DNA of 64,000 bases, taken from NCBI RefSeq assembly GCF_963378075.1, contig NZ_OY726394.1:2418001-2482000 (forward strand), read 5' to 3'. How positions within the stretch are numbered: the stretch's first letter is position 1; each line of letters starts with the position of its first letter. The notes under the pieces were generated by a model. It was given only the letters and a program-made list of their open reading frames with translations. It did no database searches and had not been told where the DNA came from. The position numbers and the translations under genes are program-made. Source of the DNA: Mycolicibacter sp. MU0083. GTDB lineage: Bacteria; Actinomycetota; Actinomycetes; Mycobacteriales; Mycobacteriaceae. This document shows positions 45,778-54,075 of the stretch, in pieces.

Positions 45778-46518
45778 GTGGCTGACAACACCCGAAACGA
45801 TCACGAGGCGGCATTGGTTTTACGCGGTGTGACGGCTGTCCTGCTGCCGGGGACCGGATCCGACGACGACTACATCCGGCGGGCGTTCTCCTCCCCGTTG
45901 CAGCAGGTGGGCGTCGAGTTGGTCACCCACCGACCGCAGCCGGGACGGCTCGTCGAGGGATATCTGGCGGCGCTGGACACCGCGGCCGAACGCGACGGCC
46001 CGATCATCGCCGGCGGCGTGTCGATCGGCGCGGCGGTGGCCGCCGCATGGGCGCTGCGTCATCCCGACCGCGCGGTCGGCGTGCTGGCCGCACTGCCCGC
46101 GTGGGCCGGTGTCCCCGACGAGGCGCCGGCCGCCCACGCCGCCCGCTACAGCGCCGAACAGTTGCGCAGCGAGGGCCTGGCCGCGGTGGTGGCACAGATG
46201 CGGGCATCGAGCCCGGCCTGGCTCGGTGACGAGTTGACCCGGTCCTGGACCGCCCAGTGGCCGAAACTGCCCGACGCACTCGATGAGGCGGCGGCCTATG
46301 TCGCGCCGACCTACGCCGAATTGGCGTCCCTGGCCGTGCCGATGGGTGTGACCGCGGCGGTCGACGACGCGGTGCATCCGTTGCAGGTGGCCTCCGAGTG
46401 GGTGGCCGCCGCACCGCGGGCGGCGTTGTGCACCGTCACGTTGGACCAGATCGGAGCCGACCCGGCCGCGCTGGGGGCCGCCGCGCTGACCGCACTCGAG
46501 CAGGCTAGCCGCCGGTAA
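45778..46518 (+). CDS. Alpha/beta-hydrolase family protein
   Basis: 246 residues. GGVSIGAAVAAAWALRHPDRAVGVLAA carries the nucleophile elbow GVSIG, with a C-terminal histidine in DDAVHPLQVAS and an aspartate just before it. Substrate unknown. The GTG start has no ribosome-binding site; the protein could instead begin at GTG 45829 just before the first strand (GVTAVLLPGTG). Corresponds to Rv2695. Confidence 0.82.
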   Translation: MADNTRNDHEAALVLRGVTAVLLPGTGSDDDYIRRAFSSPLQQVGVELVTHRPQPGRLVEGYLAALDTAAERDGPIIAGGVSIGAAVAAAWALRHPDRAVGVLAALPAWAGVPDEAPAAHAARYSAEQLRSEGLAAVVAQMRASSPAWLGDELTRSWTAQWPKLPDALDEAAAYVAPTYAELASLAVPMGVTAAVDDAVHPLQVASEWVAAAPRAALCTVTLDQIGADPAALGAAALTALEQASRR

Positions 46519-47338
46519 TGGTGCGCAGCTGCTGCATCGCGGATCCCTCCACGCTGCGGCGGGCCGTCGGGGCCGGGGGGATGTCCCCGCCGCCGCTGGG
46601 CATGATGCCACCGGTGTACTGCTCGGCGGCCGCCATCTGCTGGGCCGTCGCCTGCTGAGCAGCGGCCTGCTGGGCCGCCGCCTGCTGAGCGGCGGCCGCC
46701 CGCAACTGTTCGGCCATCGGCTCGGGCAGTCGCACCGGTAGCGGCGTGCGCACCGGAAGCGGCGTGTCACCGCGGCGGACGACCGTGTCGGCCAGGGCCT
46801 CGCGCGCCTGTTGGGCCAGCAGATCCATGGTTTCGGGCCGCCCGTTGATCACACAACGCACCATCCAGCGGTAACCGTCGACGCCGATGAATCGGACCGC
46901 GCCGGTCGCCGAGCCCACGACCTCCCGGCCCCACGGACCGTCGACGACGCTGACGTTGGCGTTGTCCCGCCGCAGCGCGTCGGCCAGTTCGCCGGCCACC
47001 TCGCGCCACAGCCCCGCGGACTTGGGCGCGGCGTAGGCGGCGATGTTGAATCGACCGTTGGGCGTCACCAGCCACACCGCGCTGGGCACCCCGGTCTCGC
47101 TCAACTCGACCTGGACCTGGGCGCCCGGCGGCATCGGCACCAGCACCGACCCCAGATCCAGCCGCGCTGCCGCCGCCATCGCGGGGTCGTCGAAATCCTC
47201 GATGTCGAAGGGGCCCTCGAGCTCGTCGGCTTCGGGCTCCGGGGTGACATCGAGTTCGTCGGGCTCGCCGGAGGCTTCCGGGGCGGCGTCCACCGGTTTA
47301 CCGGCCCCGCGCTTGCCTTTGCCTCTACCGAATGCCAT
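46505..47338 (-). CDS. DUF3710 family protein with AAAQQ repeats
   Basis: 277 residues. A charged N-terminal tail (Lys/Gly then Glu/Asp-rich) leads to the DUF3710 core: LGSVLVPMPPGAQVQVELSE, GVPSAVWLVTPNGRFNI, VDGPWGREVVGS and GVDGYRWMVRCVINGRP. The C-terminal tail contains four to five copies of an AAAQQ pentapeptide. Unknown function; conserved with dut (Rv2696c-Rv2697c). Its end overlaps the hydrolase gene tail by 14 bp. Confidence 0.88.
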   Translation of the reverse strand: MAFGRGKGKRGAGKPVDAAPEASGEPDELDVTPEPEADELEGPFDIEDFDDPAMAAAARLDLGSVLVPMPPGAQVQVELSETGVPSAVWLVTPNGRFNIAAYAAPKSAGLWREVAGELADALRRDNANVSVVDGPWGREVVGSATGAVRFIGVDGYRWMVRCVINGRPETMDLLAQQAREALADTVVRRGDTPLPVRTPLPVRLPEPMAEQLRAAAAQQAAAQQAAAQQATAQQMAAAEQYTGGIMPSGGGDIPPAPTARRSVEGSAMQQLRTITGG

Positions 47339-47381
47339 TACCGCCGCCCATCTTCCTTACATCGCTTCGCCATCACAGCCG

Positions 47382-47846
47382 TCACAAACTCGCATGCCCG
47401 CCCGAGGAGCCGTGCCCGTCCGCGCCGCGGGTCGTCGGAGCCAACCCGGCCTCGTCGAACGACGCCACCTCGACCAGTTCCACCAGCTCCACCCGCTGCA
47501 CCAGCAACTGGGCGATCCGGTCGCCGCGGTGAATCTCGATCGGCGTGGCCGGGTCGAGGTTGATCAACGACACCTTGATCTCACCACGATAGCCCGCGTC
47601 GACGGTGCCCGGACTGTTCACGATCGAAAGACCAACCCGCGCAGCCAAACCCGACCGTGGATGCACCAATCCGACCATGCCGAACGGGATCGCAACCGCA
47701 ATACCGGTGGGTACCAGGGCGCGCTGGCCCGGATCCAACTCGATATCGACCGCGCTGAAGAGATCGACGCCGGCATCACCGGCATGAGCACGACTCGGCA
47801 ACGGCAGATCCGGATCGAGACGAACAACCGCAAGACTGGGCGACAC
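47382..47846 (-). CDS. dut: dUTPase
   Basis: Hydrolyses dUTP to dUMP and pyrophosphate, keeping uracil out of DNA and giving the thymidylate precursor. 154 residues, trimeric fold. The five motifs are present: [34 protein letters not shown] and the C-terminal arm GSSGGHASL. The GTG giving [10 protein letters not shown] is chosen because length then equals M. tuberculosis Dut, and it lies 8 nt after a TAGTCT -10 with no ribosome-binding site, so the mRNA is probably leaderless. Confidence 0.95.
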   Translation of the reverse strand: MSPSLAVVRLDPDLPLPSRAHAGDAGVDLFSAVDIELDPGQRALVPTGIAVAIPFGMVGLVHPRSGLAARVGLSIVNSPGTVDAGYRGEIKVSLINLDPATPIEIHRGDRIAQLLVQRVELVELVEVASFDEAGLAPTTRGADGHGSSGGHASL

Positions 47847-47854
47847 GAGGCGCA

Positions 47855-47864
47855 AGACTACTCT
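47855..47864. promoter_or_regulatory. Overlapping divergent -10 elements, both leaderless (dut / DUF3093)
   Basis: Plus strand TACTCT (47859-47864) is 7 nt before the DUF3093 ATG; minus strand TAGTCT (47860 to 47855) is 8 nt before the dut GTG. That spacing places each start codon at the expected transcription start, and neither gene has a ribosome-binding site. The two hexamers overlap by two bases, so polymerase cannot occupy both. Confidence 0.6.
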
Positions 47865-47871
47865 TAGCCGG

Positions 47872-48357
47872 ATGTCGGGATCGCGTGTGAACCACCGGAC
47901 ATCGCAAACAGTGCGGTACAGCGAACAACTCTGGGTTCCGTGGTGGTGGTGGCCGCTGGGCTTCTTCGGGACCGGCCTGATGGCCTACGTGGTCCGGATG
48001 GGCCTGCGCTCACTGCCGGGCTGGCTGCCCTTCGCCGTCTTCTTCGCGATCACCGTCGCCGCCCTGCTGTGGCTGGGCCGCGTCAAGGTCCGGGTCACCT
48101 CCAGCGGTGGGGAAAACCAGCTGTGGGTGGGCGACGCGCATCTGCCCGCGACCGTGATCGCACGTGTCGCCGAGGTCCCGGCGTCGGCCAAATCCGCAGC
48201 GCTGGGCCGCCAACTCGATCCCGCGGCGTTCGTCGTACACCGCGGATGGGTGGGCCCGCTGGCGTTGATCGTCCTCGACGACCCGGACGACCCGACGCCG
48301 TACTGGCTGGTCAGCTGCCGGCATCCGCAGCGGATGCTGGCGGCGCTGCAGGACTGA
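47872..48357 (+). CDS. DUF3093 membrane protein
   Basis: 161 residues. Two transmembrane helices ([19 protein letters not shown] and [19 protein letters not shown]) and a C-terminal soluble part ([23 protein letters not shown] ... [18 protein letters not shown]) typical of actinobacterial DUF3093. Length equals Rv2698. Function unknown. Starts only 25 bp from dut. Confidence 0.88.
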   Translation: MSGSRVNHRTSQTVRYSEQLWVPWWWWPLGFFGTGLMAYVVRMGLRSLPGWLPFAVFFAITVAALLWLGRVKVRVTSSGGENQLWVGDAHLPATVIARVAEVPASAKSAALGRQLDPAAFVVHRGWVGPLALIVLDDPDDPTPYWLVSCRHPQRMLAALQD

Positions 48358-48378
48358 GCGGTACGGGACCGGCTGCGC

Positions 48379-48681
48379 TCAGGCCGCGCAGTCGGTGCAG
48401 ATCATCACACCGTTCTTCTCGCTGGCCAGCCGGCTGCGGTGCTGCACCAAGAAGCAGCTCGAACAGGTGAACTCGTCGGCCTGCTTGGGAACGACGCGCA
48501 CCGAAAGCTCTTCACCCGACAGGTCGGCGCCGGGCAGTTCGAAGGACTCCGCCGACTCGGATTCGTCGACGTCGACCACGGCGGACTGCGCCTCGTTACG
48601 CCGCGCTTTGAGTTCCTCCAACGAATCCTCGGAAACGTCATCGGTCTCGGTGCGCCGCGGGGCGTCGTAATCGGTAGCCAT
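48379..48681 (-). CDS. DUF4193 zinc-ribbon protein
   Basis: 100 residues. Acidic N-terminal half (EDSLEELKARRNEAQ, DVDESESAESFELPGADL) and a C-terminal zinc ribbon with C73-x2-C76 and C95-x2-C98 (FTCSSCFLVQHRSRL; MICTDC). Conserved in mycobacteria (Rv2699c). Small zinc-ribbon proteins often bind RNA polymerase or ribosomes; no direct evidence for that here. GGAGAAG lies upstream. Confidence 0.9.
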   Translation of the reverse strand: MATDYDAPRRTETDDVSEDSLEELKARRNEAQSAVVDVDESESAESFELPGADLSGEELSVRVVPKQADEFTCSSCFLVQHRSRLASEKNGVMICTDCAA

Positions 48682-48781
48682 GGTCTTCTCCCCTCAGTCC
48701 CCTCGTATACCTGCGCGAGCTTTGTACCAGCGTCGAACGCATCCACCAAATGATTCGTGCCCGGATCGTGTCCAGATCAAC

Positions 48782-48797
48782 TGTGATTTGTATCACA
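48782..48797. promoter_or_regulatory. Perfect CRP-type palindrome TGTGA-N6-TCACA
   Basis: The 16-bp site reads TGTGA TTTGTA TCACA, the full consensus for mycobacterial CRP (Rv3676) and other CRP/FNR regulators. Its centre is 61.5 bp before the predicted leaderless start of cei, the classic class I activation position, and about 108 bp before the DUF4193 start. Function is inferred. Confidence 0.75.
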
Positions 48798-48838
48798 ATA
48801 CGAGCCTGACCACGGTTATCTCCGCCGTGCGCGCCCTC

Positions 48839-48844
48839 TAGAGT
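48839..48844 (+). promoter_or_regulatory. Probable -10 element of cei (leaderless)
   Basis: TAGAGT, six bases before the cei GTG, with no ribosome-binding site between. Transcription should begin at or next to the start codon. Confidence 0.55.
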
Positions 48845-48850
48845 GCGTAC

Positions 48851-49501
48851 GTGGTCGCGCAAATCACTTCCGGCACCGAGTTCGACAAGCAGGGTCGGCC
48901 GTTCCGTCGACGCAACAACCGACCGGCCGCCTACGGCCTGGCCGTGCTGGTCCTGCTGACCGCCGTGGCATGGACGGTGGCACTCACCCGACCGGCCGAC
49001 GTGCATGAGGTCGCGGCGTGCAATGCCCCGCCGGCCCCCACCGAACCGGACCAACCGCGACTGGGCACTCCGGTGCCCCGCACCACGATGATCAACACCA
49101 CGCCGGCCAAGCTGGCCGACATCAAAGCCCGCGTCCTGAACGCCAGCGGCCGGGCGGGGCAGGCCGCCGACATCGCCGACGCACTGCGCGACGACGGTTT
49201 CGCCCAGCCCACCGCCGCCAACGACCCGGTCTATGCCGACGACCGTCTGGACTGCCAGGGACAGATCCGCTTCGGCCCGGCCGGCCAGGCGGCTGCGGCG
49301 GCGCTGTGGTTGGTCGCCCCGTGCACCGAACTGTTCCGCGACGACCGCGACGACGATTCGGTGGATCTGGCGGTCGGCAGTGACTTCGTCAGCCTGTCCC
49401 ACAGCGACGACATCGAAGCCGCGCTGGCCGGTCTGCGCCCCGACGCCACCGGGCTGCCCGACCAGGCGTTGTTGACCAAGATCCACTCCGGCACCTGCTG
49501 A
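48851..49501 (+). CDS. cei: Cei, envelope integrity protein (LytR_C domain)
   Basis: 216 residues. A single N-terminal membrane anchor (AAYGLAVLVLLTAVAWTVAL) and an extracytoplasmic LytR C-terminal-like domain (KARVLNASGRAGQAADIADALRDDGF) with conserved cysteines (AACNAP, DCQG, PCTE, final C). The M. tuberculosis orthologue Rv2700 (Cei) is needed for envelope integrity and virulence. GTG start, no ribosome-binding site, -10 six bases upstream. A CRP-type box lies at -61.5. Confidence 0.9.
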   Translation: MVAQITSGTEFDKQGRPFRRRNNRPAAYGLAVLVLLTAVAWTVALTRPADVHEVAACNAPPAPTEPDQPRLGTPVPRTTMINTTPAKLADIKARVLNASGRAGQAADIADALRDDGFAQPTAANDPVYADDRLDCQGQIRFGPAGQAAAAALWLVAPCTELFRDDRDDDSVDLAVGSDFVSLSHSDDIEAALAGLRPDATGLPDQALLTKIHSGTC

Positions 49502-49525
49502 CGACCCATCCGCCCAGGAGATCCG

Positions 49526-50332
49526 ATGACCGAGACCAGTCCCGCCCCGCAGCCGGACCGCCCGAGTGCCGGCGCCCGGCGGCAACGGCGGGGATTCGGC
49601 GTCGACGTCGGCGGCACCGGCATCAAAGGCGGCCTCGTCGATCTGGACACCGGGGCCCTGATCGGCGAGCGGTTCAAACTGCCCACCCCCAACCCCGCGA
49701 CGCCGGCCCTGGTCGCCGGCACCGTGGCCGCCGTGGTCCGGGATTTCGGCTGGACCGGCCCGTTGGGCGTCACCTATCCGGGGGTGGTGGTCGACGGTGT
49801 CGTTCAGACCGCCGCCAACGTCGACAAGTCCTGGATCGGAATGAACGCCCGCGACGCGATCGCCTCCGCACTCGGCGACCAGCCGGTCACCATCCTCAAC
49901 GACGCCGACGCCGCCGGACTCGCCGAAGCACGGTTCGGCGCAGGCAAGGACATCCCCGGGGTGGTGGTGTTGCTCACCTTCGGGACCGGCATCGGGTCTG
50001 CGGTGATCCACAACGGAAAACTGCTGCCCAACACCGAACTCGGGCACATCGAAGTGGGCGGCAAGGAGGCCGAGCACCGGGCGGCGGCGTCGGTCAAGGA
50101 GCGCAAGAACTGGTCCATGGCGAAATGGGCCAAGCAGGTCACGATGGTGTTGACCGCGGTCGAAAACGCGCTCTGCCCGGACCTGATCATCGTCGGCGGC
50201 GGCATCAGCCGGAAAGCCGACCGGTGGGTGCCGCTGTTGGAGAACCGGACCCCGGTGGTCGCGGCGACGTTGCAGAACACCGCCGGAATCGTCGGTGCGG
50301 CGATGGCCTCCGACACCGATGTGACCCGCTGA
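49526..50332 (+). CDS. ppgK: Polyphosphate glucokinase
   Basis: Phosphorylates glucose with inorganic polyphosphate or ATP. 268 residues, ROK family: phosphate-1 loop FGVDVGGTGIKGGLVD, catalytic Asp in LNDADAAGLAEARFG, phosphate-2 LTFGTGIGSAV, adenosine loop IIVGGGISR, and the poly(P)-enzyme feature VKERKNWSMAKWA. CAGGAGATCC precedes the ATG. In M. tuberculosis suhB lies between cei and ppgK; here only 24 bp separate them. Confidence 0.94.
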   Translation: MTETSPAPQPDRPSAGARRQRRGFGVDVGGTGIKGGLVDLDTGALIGERFKLPTPNPATPALVAGTVAAVVRDFGWTGPLGVTYPGVVVDGVVQTAANVDKSWIGMNARDAIASALGDQPVTILNDADAAGLAEARFGAGKDIPGVVVLLTFGTGIGSAVIHNGKLLPNTELGHIEVGGKEAEHRAAASVKERKNWSMAKWAKQVTMVLTAVENALCPDLIIVGGGISRKADRWVPLLENRTPVVAATLQNTAGIVGAAMASDTDVTR

Positions 50333-50370
50333 AATCTGCCCGCTGAACGATTACCGCCGCAACCTGTCGT

Positions 50371-50376
50371 TACAAT
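50371..50376 (+). promoter_or_regulatory. Probable -10 element of sigA
   Basis: TACAAT in CTGTCGTTACAATGG, close to TATAAT. A leader of about 135 nt would precede the sigA GTG, in keeping with long sigA leaders in other mycobacteria. The -35 is unclear. Confidence 0.45.
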
Positions 50377-50519
50377 GGTCGACGGCGGCCGCCTAACCGA
50401 TAGCGGCGACTATCCCAGTTGATCACCCAACTGAAATAGAGCCGACATTCGACATACCCGACATTTTCGGTCGCGCACGACGCTGCGAGCCGAACGTAGT
50501 TCCGACCAGAGGGGTGGAC

Positions 50520-51965
50520 GTGGCAGCGAGCAAGGCACAGCCGGCGACTGAGGAGCCCAAGAAGGGCACCGCCACCAAGGCACCGGCCAAAGCCGCCGCG
50601 AAGGCGCCCGCCAAGGCACCGGCCAAAGCCGCAGCCAAGGCCCCCGCCAAGCGAACCGCCGCCAAGGCTACGAAGACGGCCCCCGCCAAGAAGGCCGCCA
50701 AGTCGACCACCCGCGGGCCGGCGAAGAAGGCCACCAAGGCCACCAAGGCGGCCGCCAAGAAGACCGATGCCGATGTGTCGCCCGACGAACTCGAGACCGA
50801 TCTCGAGTTGGACGCCGAACCCGGTGACGACGACATCGACCCCGCCGACCTGAGCATCGAAGAACTCGACGACGACTCGGACACCGCGGAACCCGCGTCG
50901 GGCTCGGCCACCGAGTCGGCCGACGACGCCGACGACGAGGAGATCGCCGAGCCCAGCGAGAAGGACAAGGCTTCGGGTGACTTCGTCTGGGACGAAGAGG
51001 AATCCGAGGCGCTACGCCAGGCCCGCAAGGACGCCGAGCTGACCGCGTCGGCAGACTCGGTGCGGGCCTACCTCAAGCAGATCGGCAAGGTGGCGCTGCT
51101 CAACGCCGAAGAGGAAGTCGAGCTGGCCAAGCGGATCGAGGCGGGGTTGTTCGCCACCCAGAAGATGGCGGAGCACTCCGAGAAGGGCGAGAAGCTGGCC
51201 GTCGCCTATCGCCGCGACATGGCCTGGATCTGCCGTGACGGCGACCGCGCCAAGAACCATCTACTGGAAGCCAACCTGCGACTGGTGGTGTCACTGGCCA
51301 AGCGCTACACCGGCCGCGGCATGGCGTTCCTGGACCTGATCCAGGAGGGCAACCTCGGCCTGATCCGTGCGGTGGAGAAGTTCGACTACACCAAGGGCTA
51401 CAAGTTCTCCACCTACGCCACCTGGTGGATCCGTCAGGCCATCACCCGCGCCATGGCCGACCAGGCCCGCACCATCCGTATTCCGGTGCACATGGTCGAG
51501 GTGATCAACAAGCTCGGCCGTATCCAGCGCGAGCTGCTGCAGGATCTGGGCCGCGAGCCCACCCCCGAAGAGCTGGCCCGGGAGATGGACATCACCCCGG
51601 AGAAGGTGCTCGAGATCCAGCAGTACGCCCGGGAGCCGATCTCGCTGGACCAGACCATCGGTGACGAGGGCGACTCCCAGCTCGGTGACTTCATCGAGGA
51701 CAGCGAGGCCGTCGTCGCGGTCGACGCGGTCTCGTTCACCCTGCTGCAGGATCAGTTGCAGTCGGTGCTCGAGACGCTCTCGGAGCGGGAAGCCGGCGTG
51801 GTGCGGCTGCGGTTCGGCCTGACCGACGGTCAGCCCCGCACCCTCGATGAGATCGGGCAGGTCTACGGGGTCACCCGCGAACGTATCCGCCAGATCGAGT
51901 CGAAGACGATGTCGAAGTTGCGGCATCCCAGCCGGTCTCAGGTTCTGCGGGACTACCTCGACTAG
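50520..51965 (+). CDS. sigA: Primary sigma factor SigA (RpoD)
   Basis: Housekeeping sigma factor. 481 residues. The first 85 are Lys/Ala/Pro-rich (repeated KAPAK-like), then an acidic stretch (90-150), followed by region 1.2 ([17 protein letters not shown]), region 2 ([16 protein letters not shown]; the -10-reading [16 protein letters not shown]), region 3 ([16 protein letters not shown]) and region 4 with the -35 helix-turn-helix ([15 protein letters not shown]). The GTG at this start has AGGGG at the right spacing and gives a family-like opening (MAASKAQ). Confidence 0.97.
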   Translation: MAASKAQPATEEPKKGTATKAPAKAAAKAPAKAPAKAAAKAPAKRTAAKATKTAPAKKAAKSTTRGPAKKATKATKAAAKKTDADVSPDELETDLELDAEPGDDDIDPADLSIEELDDDSDTAEPASGSATESADDADDEEIAEPSEKDKASGDFVWDEEESEALRQARKDAELTASADSVRAYLKQIGKVALLNAEEEVELAKRIEAGLFATQKMAEHSEKGEKLAVAYRRDMAWICRDGDRAKNHLLEANLRLVVSLAKRYTGRGMAFLDLIQEGNLGLIRAVEKFDYTKGYKFSTYATWWIRQAITRAMADQARTIRIPVHMVEVINKLGRIQRELLQDLGREPTPEELAREMDITPEKVLEIQQYAREPISLDQTIGDEGDSQLGDFIEDSEAVVAVDAVSFTLLQDQLQSVLETLSEREAGVVRLRFGLTDGQPRTLDEIGQVYGVTRERIRQIESKTMSKLRHPSRSQVLRDYLD

Positions 51966-51980
51966 TCGGCGCGGACGACG

Positions 51981-53057
51981 ATGGCGCCACCCGCGGCCCT
52001 GCTGAGAGCCGTCGATGCGATGCGCGGCGGCCTGCAACGGCTGCGCCTGGCGACGGTCCCGGCACCGGTCGCCGTCTTGGAACTCGGGTTCGGCGCCTGG
52101 TTGGCCCAGGCCCTGGCGGTAGCGGTGCGCCTGGGAATTCCCGATCAACTGCGGGACGGCCCGCGCGGCGCCGAAGACGTCGCCCAGCGCCTCGGCACCC
52201 ACCCGGGCGCCACCTACCGCCTGATGCGCGCATTGGCCGCCCAGTCCGTGCTCAAGCTGCGCCGCGACGGCCGGTTCGCGCTGACCCGCACCGGCCGCGC
52301 GCTGCTCTCCGGCGACACCGCCGGCGTGGCGGCGATGATCGCGTTCATCGGAGACCCGGCACACCGGGAACACTGGTCCGACCTGGAGCACTCGGTACGG
52401 ACCGGCCGGACGGCCGCGGACAAGGTGCGCGGCATGCCGTTCTTCGACTATCTGGGCACCAACCCCGAACTGGCACAGGTGTTCAACGACGCGATGACCG
52501 GCGCATCGGCGGTCGCCATCGAAAGCGCCGTTCCGGCATACGATTTCAGCGGCGCCAAGAAGATCGTCGATGTGGGCGGCGGCCACGGCGCGCTGCTGGC
52601 GGCCGTGCTGCGCCGGGCACCGGAGGCCCGCGGGGTGCTGTTCGATCTGCCTGCCGTGGTGGCCGGCGCGGATGCCACCCTGGCCGCGGCCGGAGTCGGC
52701 GTCCGGACCGAGCTGTCCGGCGGGTCCTTCTTCGAGTCGGTCCCCGCCGGCGGCGACATCTATCTGCTCAAGACCGTCATCCACGACTGGGACGACGAGC
52801 AGTCGGTGGCGATTCTGCGCAATGTCCGCAGCGCCATCACCGCGGACGGCAGGTTGCTGCTGTTGGAGATGGTGTTGCCCGAGGGCGCTCCCCCGCATCT
52901 GGGCCTGCTGCTGGACCTGGAGATGCTGACCAGCGCGGGCGGGCGGGAACGCACCCGACGCGAGTACGCCGAACTGCTGTCGGCGGCGGGATTCCGGCTG
53001 CGGCGGGTGATTCCGACGGCCGGCCCGATCTCGATCATCGAGGCCCGTCCCGTCTGA
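51981..53057 (+). CDS. SAM-dependent O-methyltransferase
   Basis: 358 residues, COMT-type. N-terminal dimerisation/winged-helix (AVRLGIPDQLRDG ... GTHPGATYRLMRALAAQSVL), SAM motif I VDVGGGHGALLAAVL, and the catalytic base region KTVIHDWDDEQSVAIL, with the His acting as base in plant-like enzymes. Substrate unknown, probably a small phenol or polyketide-like acceptor. It starts 15 bp after sigA on the same strand, so read-through is likely. M. tuberculosis has no such gene here. Confidence 0.88.
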   Translation: MAPPAALLRAVDAMRGGLQRLRLATVPAPVAVLELGFGAWLAQALAVAVRLGIPDQLRDGPRGAEDVAQRLGTHPGATYRLMRALAAQSVLKLRRDGRFALTRTGRALLSGDTAGVAAMIAFIGDPAHREHWSDLEHSVRTGRTAADKVRGMPFFDYLGTNPELAQVFNDAMTGASAVAIESAVPAYDFSGAKKIVDVGGGHGALLAAVLRRAPEARGVLFDLPAVVAGADATLAAAGVGVRTELSGGSFFESVPAGGDIYLLKTVIHDWDDEQSVAILRNVRSAITADGRLLLLEMVLPEGAPPHLGLLLDLEMLTSAGGRERTRREYAELLSAAGFRLRRVIPTAGPISIIEARPV

Positions 53058-53095
53058 AACACCGGGCCCGCCGGTACGGAGTAGGATCGCCGGGC

Positions 53096-53383
53096 ATGCC
53101 GACGGATAACGCGTCGCCCCAGACCTTCGCCGCGTTGCTCAAACGCGCGATGACCCACGGCTATCCGGCACCGGCCGAGGCCGATCTGAATCCCGCGGTG
53201 CTCGACGCCATCAATGCCGTCGCCGCCGCGTGGCCCCGCGTGCCGGCCGTCCTGGTCAACAAGGCCCAGACCACGTTCGCCCGTAGCGAACTGACCCGGG
53301 CGTCGGCGGCCAAGCCGACCACCCCGATCAGCCTGGATCGAGCGCCGGGAACACGCCGTCCGGGCCCGGCCGATAGGGGCTGA
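53096..53383 (+). CDS. Hypothetical protein
   Basis: 95 residues, not recognised. Strong GC bias at third codon positions over the first 60 codons supports coding (FAALLKRAMTHGYPAPAEAD, AINAVAAAWPRVPAVLVN). The C-terminal 18 codons overlap the 3' end of the DUF952 gene on the other strand and look less coding. GGAGTAGGA lies 10-18 nt before the ATG. Confidence 0.5.
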   Translation: MPTDNASPQTFAALLKRAMTHGYPAPAEADLNPAVLDAINAVAAAWPRVPAVLVNKAQTTFARSELTRASAAKPTTPISLDRAPGTRRPGPADRG

Positions 53384-53681
53384 CGCCGGTCACCGCCGCG
53401 ACGGGCAACGGCCCGTACAGATGGGGGAACAGCATCGACGCGGGATCTTCGGGTACCCCCGGCTCCCAACGCACCGGCGCGGCCACCTTAGCCGGGTCCA
53501 CCTGCAACAACACCAGATCCATGCGTCCGCGATACAACCGGTTGGCGGGCAGATGCACCTGCTGCGGGGTCGACAGGTGCACGAATCCCACCCGCTCCAG
53601 CGACTCCGGAATCAGCGCCCCGGACACCTGCGCGTCCGCCCAGTCGGCACTGCCGCACAGGTGCACGAAGATCTTGCTCAT
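53328..53681 (-). CDS. DUF952 family protein
   Basis: 117 residues with the full DUF952 pattern: MSKIFVHLCGSADWADAQVS, GFVHLSTPQQVHLPANRLY, LVLLQVDPAKVAAPVRWEPG and MLFPHLYGPLPVAAVTGV. The fold resembles toxin-like ADP-ribosyltransferases without clear activity. An ATG three codons earlier (53690) is an equally possible start; GGGGG lies 9 nt before the chosen one. Confidence 0.88.
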   Translation of the reverse strand: MSKIFVHLCGSADWADAQVSGALIPESLERVGFVHLSTPQQVHLPANRLYRGRMDLVLLQVDPAKVAAPVRWEPGVPEDPASMLFPHLYGPLPVAAVTGVSPYRPGPDGVFPALDPG

Positions 53682-53808
53682 CGGTGTCATCCCCCGATCC
53701 TGCCGCAGGGCCGGCAGGGGTGAGACACGACACAGCCGAAGCGGGGAACAACGCCGAACGCCCGAGCGTCTGACACACTTGATGACAACCGCGAGAACGG
53801 AGGAGCCC

Positions 53809-54003
53809 ATGAACGCGACTCTGACCAGTCCCGAACTGACCCGGGCTGATCGGTGTGACCGGTGCGGAGCCGCCGCCCGGGTACGCGCCACGCTGCCCTC
53901 CGGAGCCGAGCTGCTGTTCTGCCAGCACCACGCCAACGAGCACGAGGCCAAGCTGATCGAGCTCGCCGCGGTGATTCAGGTCAGCGCCTCGACCGACGCC
54001 TAA
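53809..54003 (+). CDS. DUF7455 small zinc-binding protein
   Basis: 64 residues: opening MNATLTSPELTRADRCDRCG, with C16, C19, C38 and H41 forming a likely zinc site (CDRCG ... FCQHH). A mycobacterial/actinobacterial small protein of unknown role. GGAGGAGCCC precedes the ATG by 4-5 nt. Confidence 0.85.
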   Translation: MNATLTSPELTRADRCDRCGAAARVRATLPSGAELLFCQHHANEHEAKLIELAAVIQVSASTDA

Positions 54004-54075
54004 CCCGGATCGGCGCGCACCACGGTGCGCGCCGATTGTGTACCAGGAGTAGTTGTCAGGAATGCTGGGCTGGCC

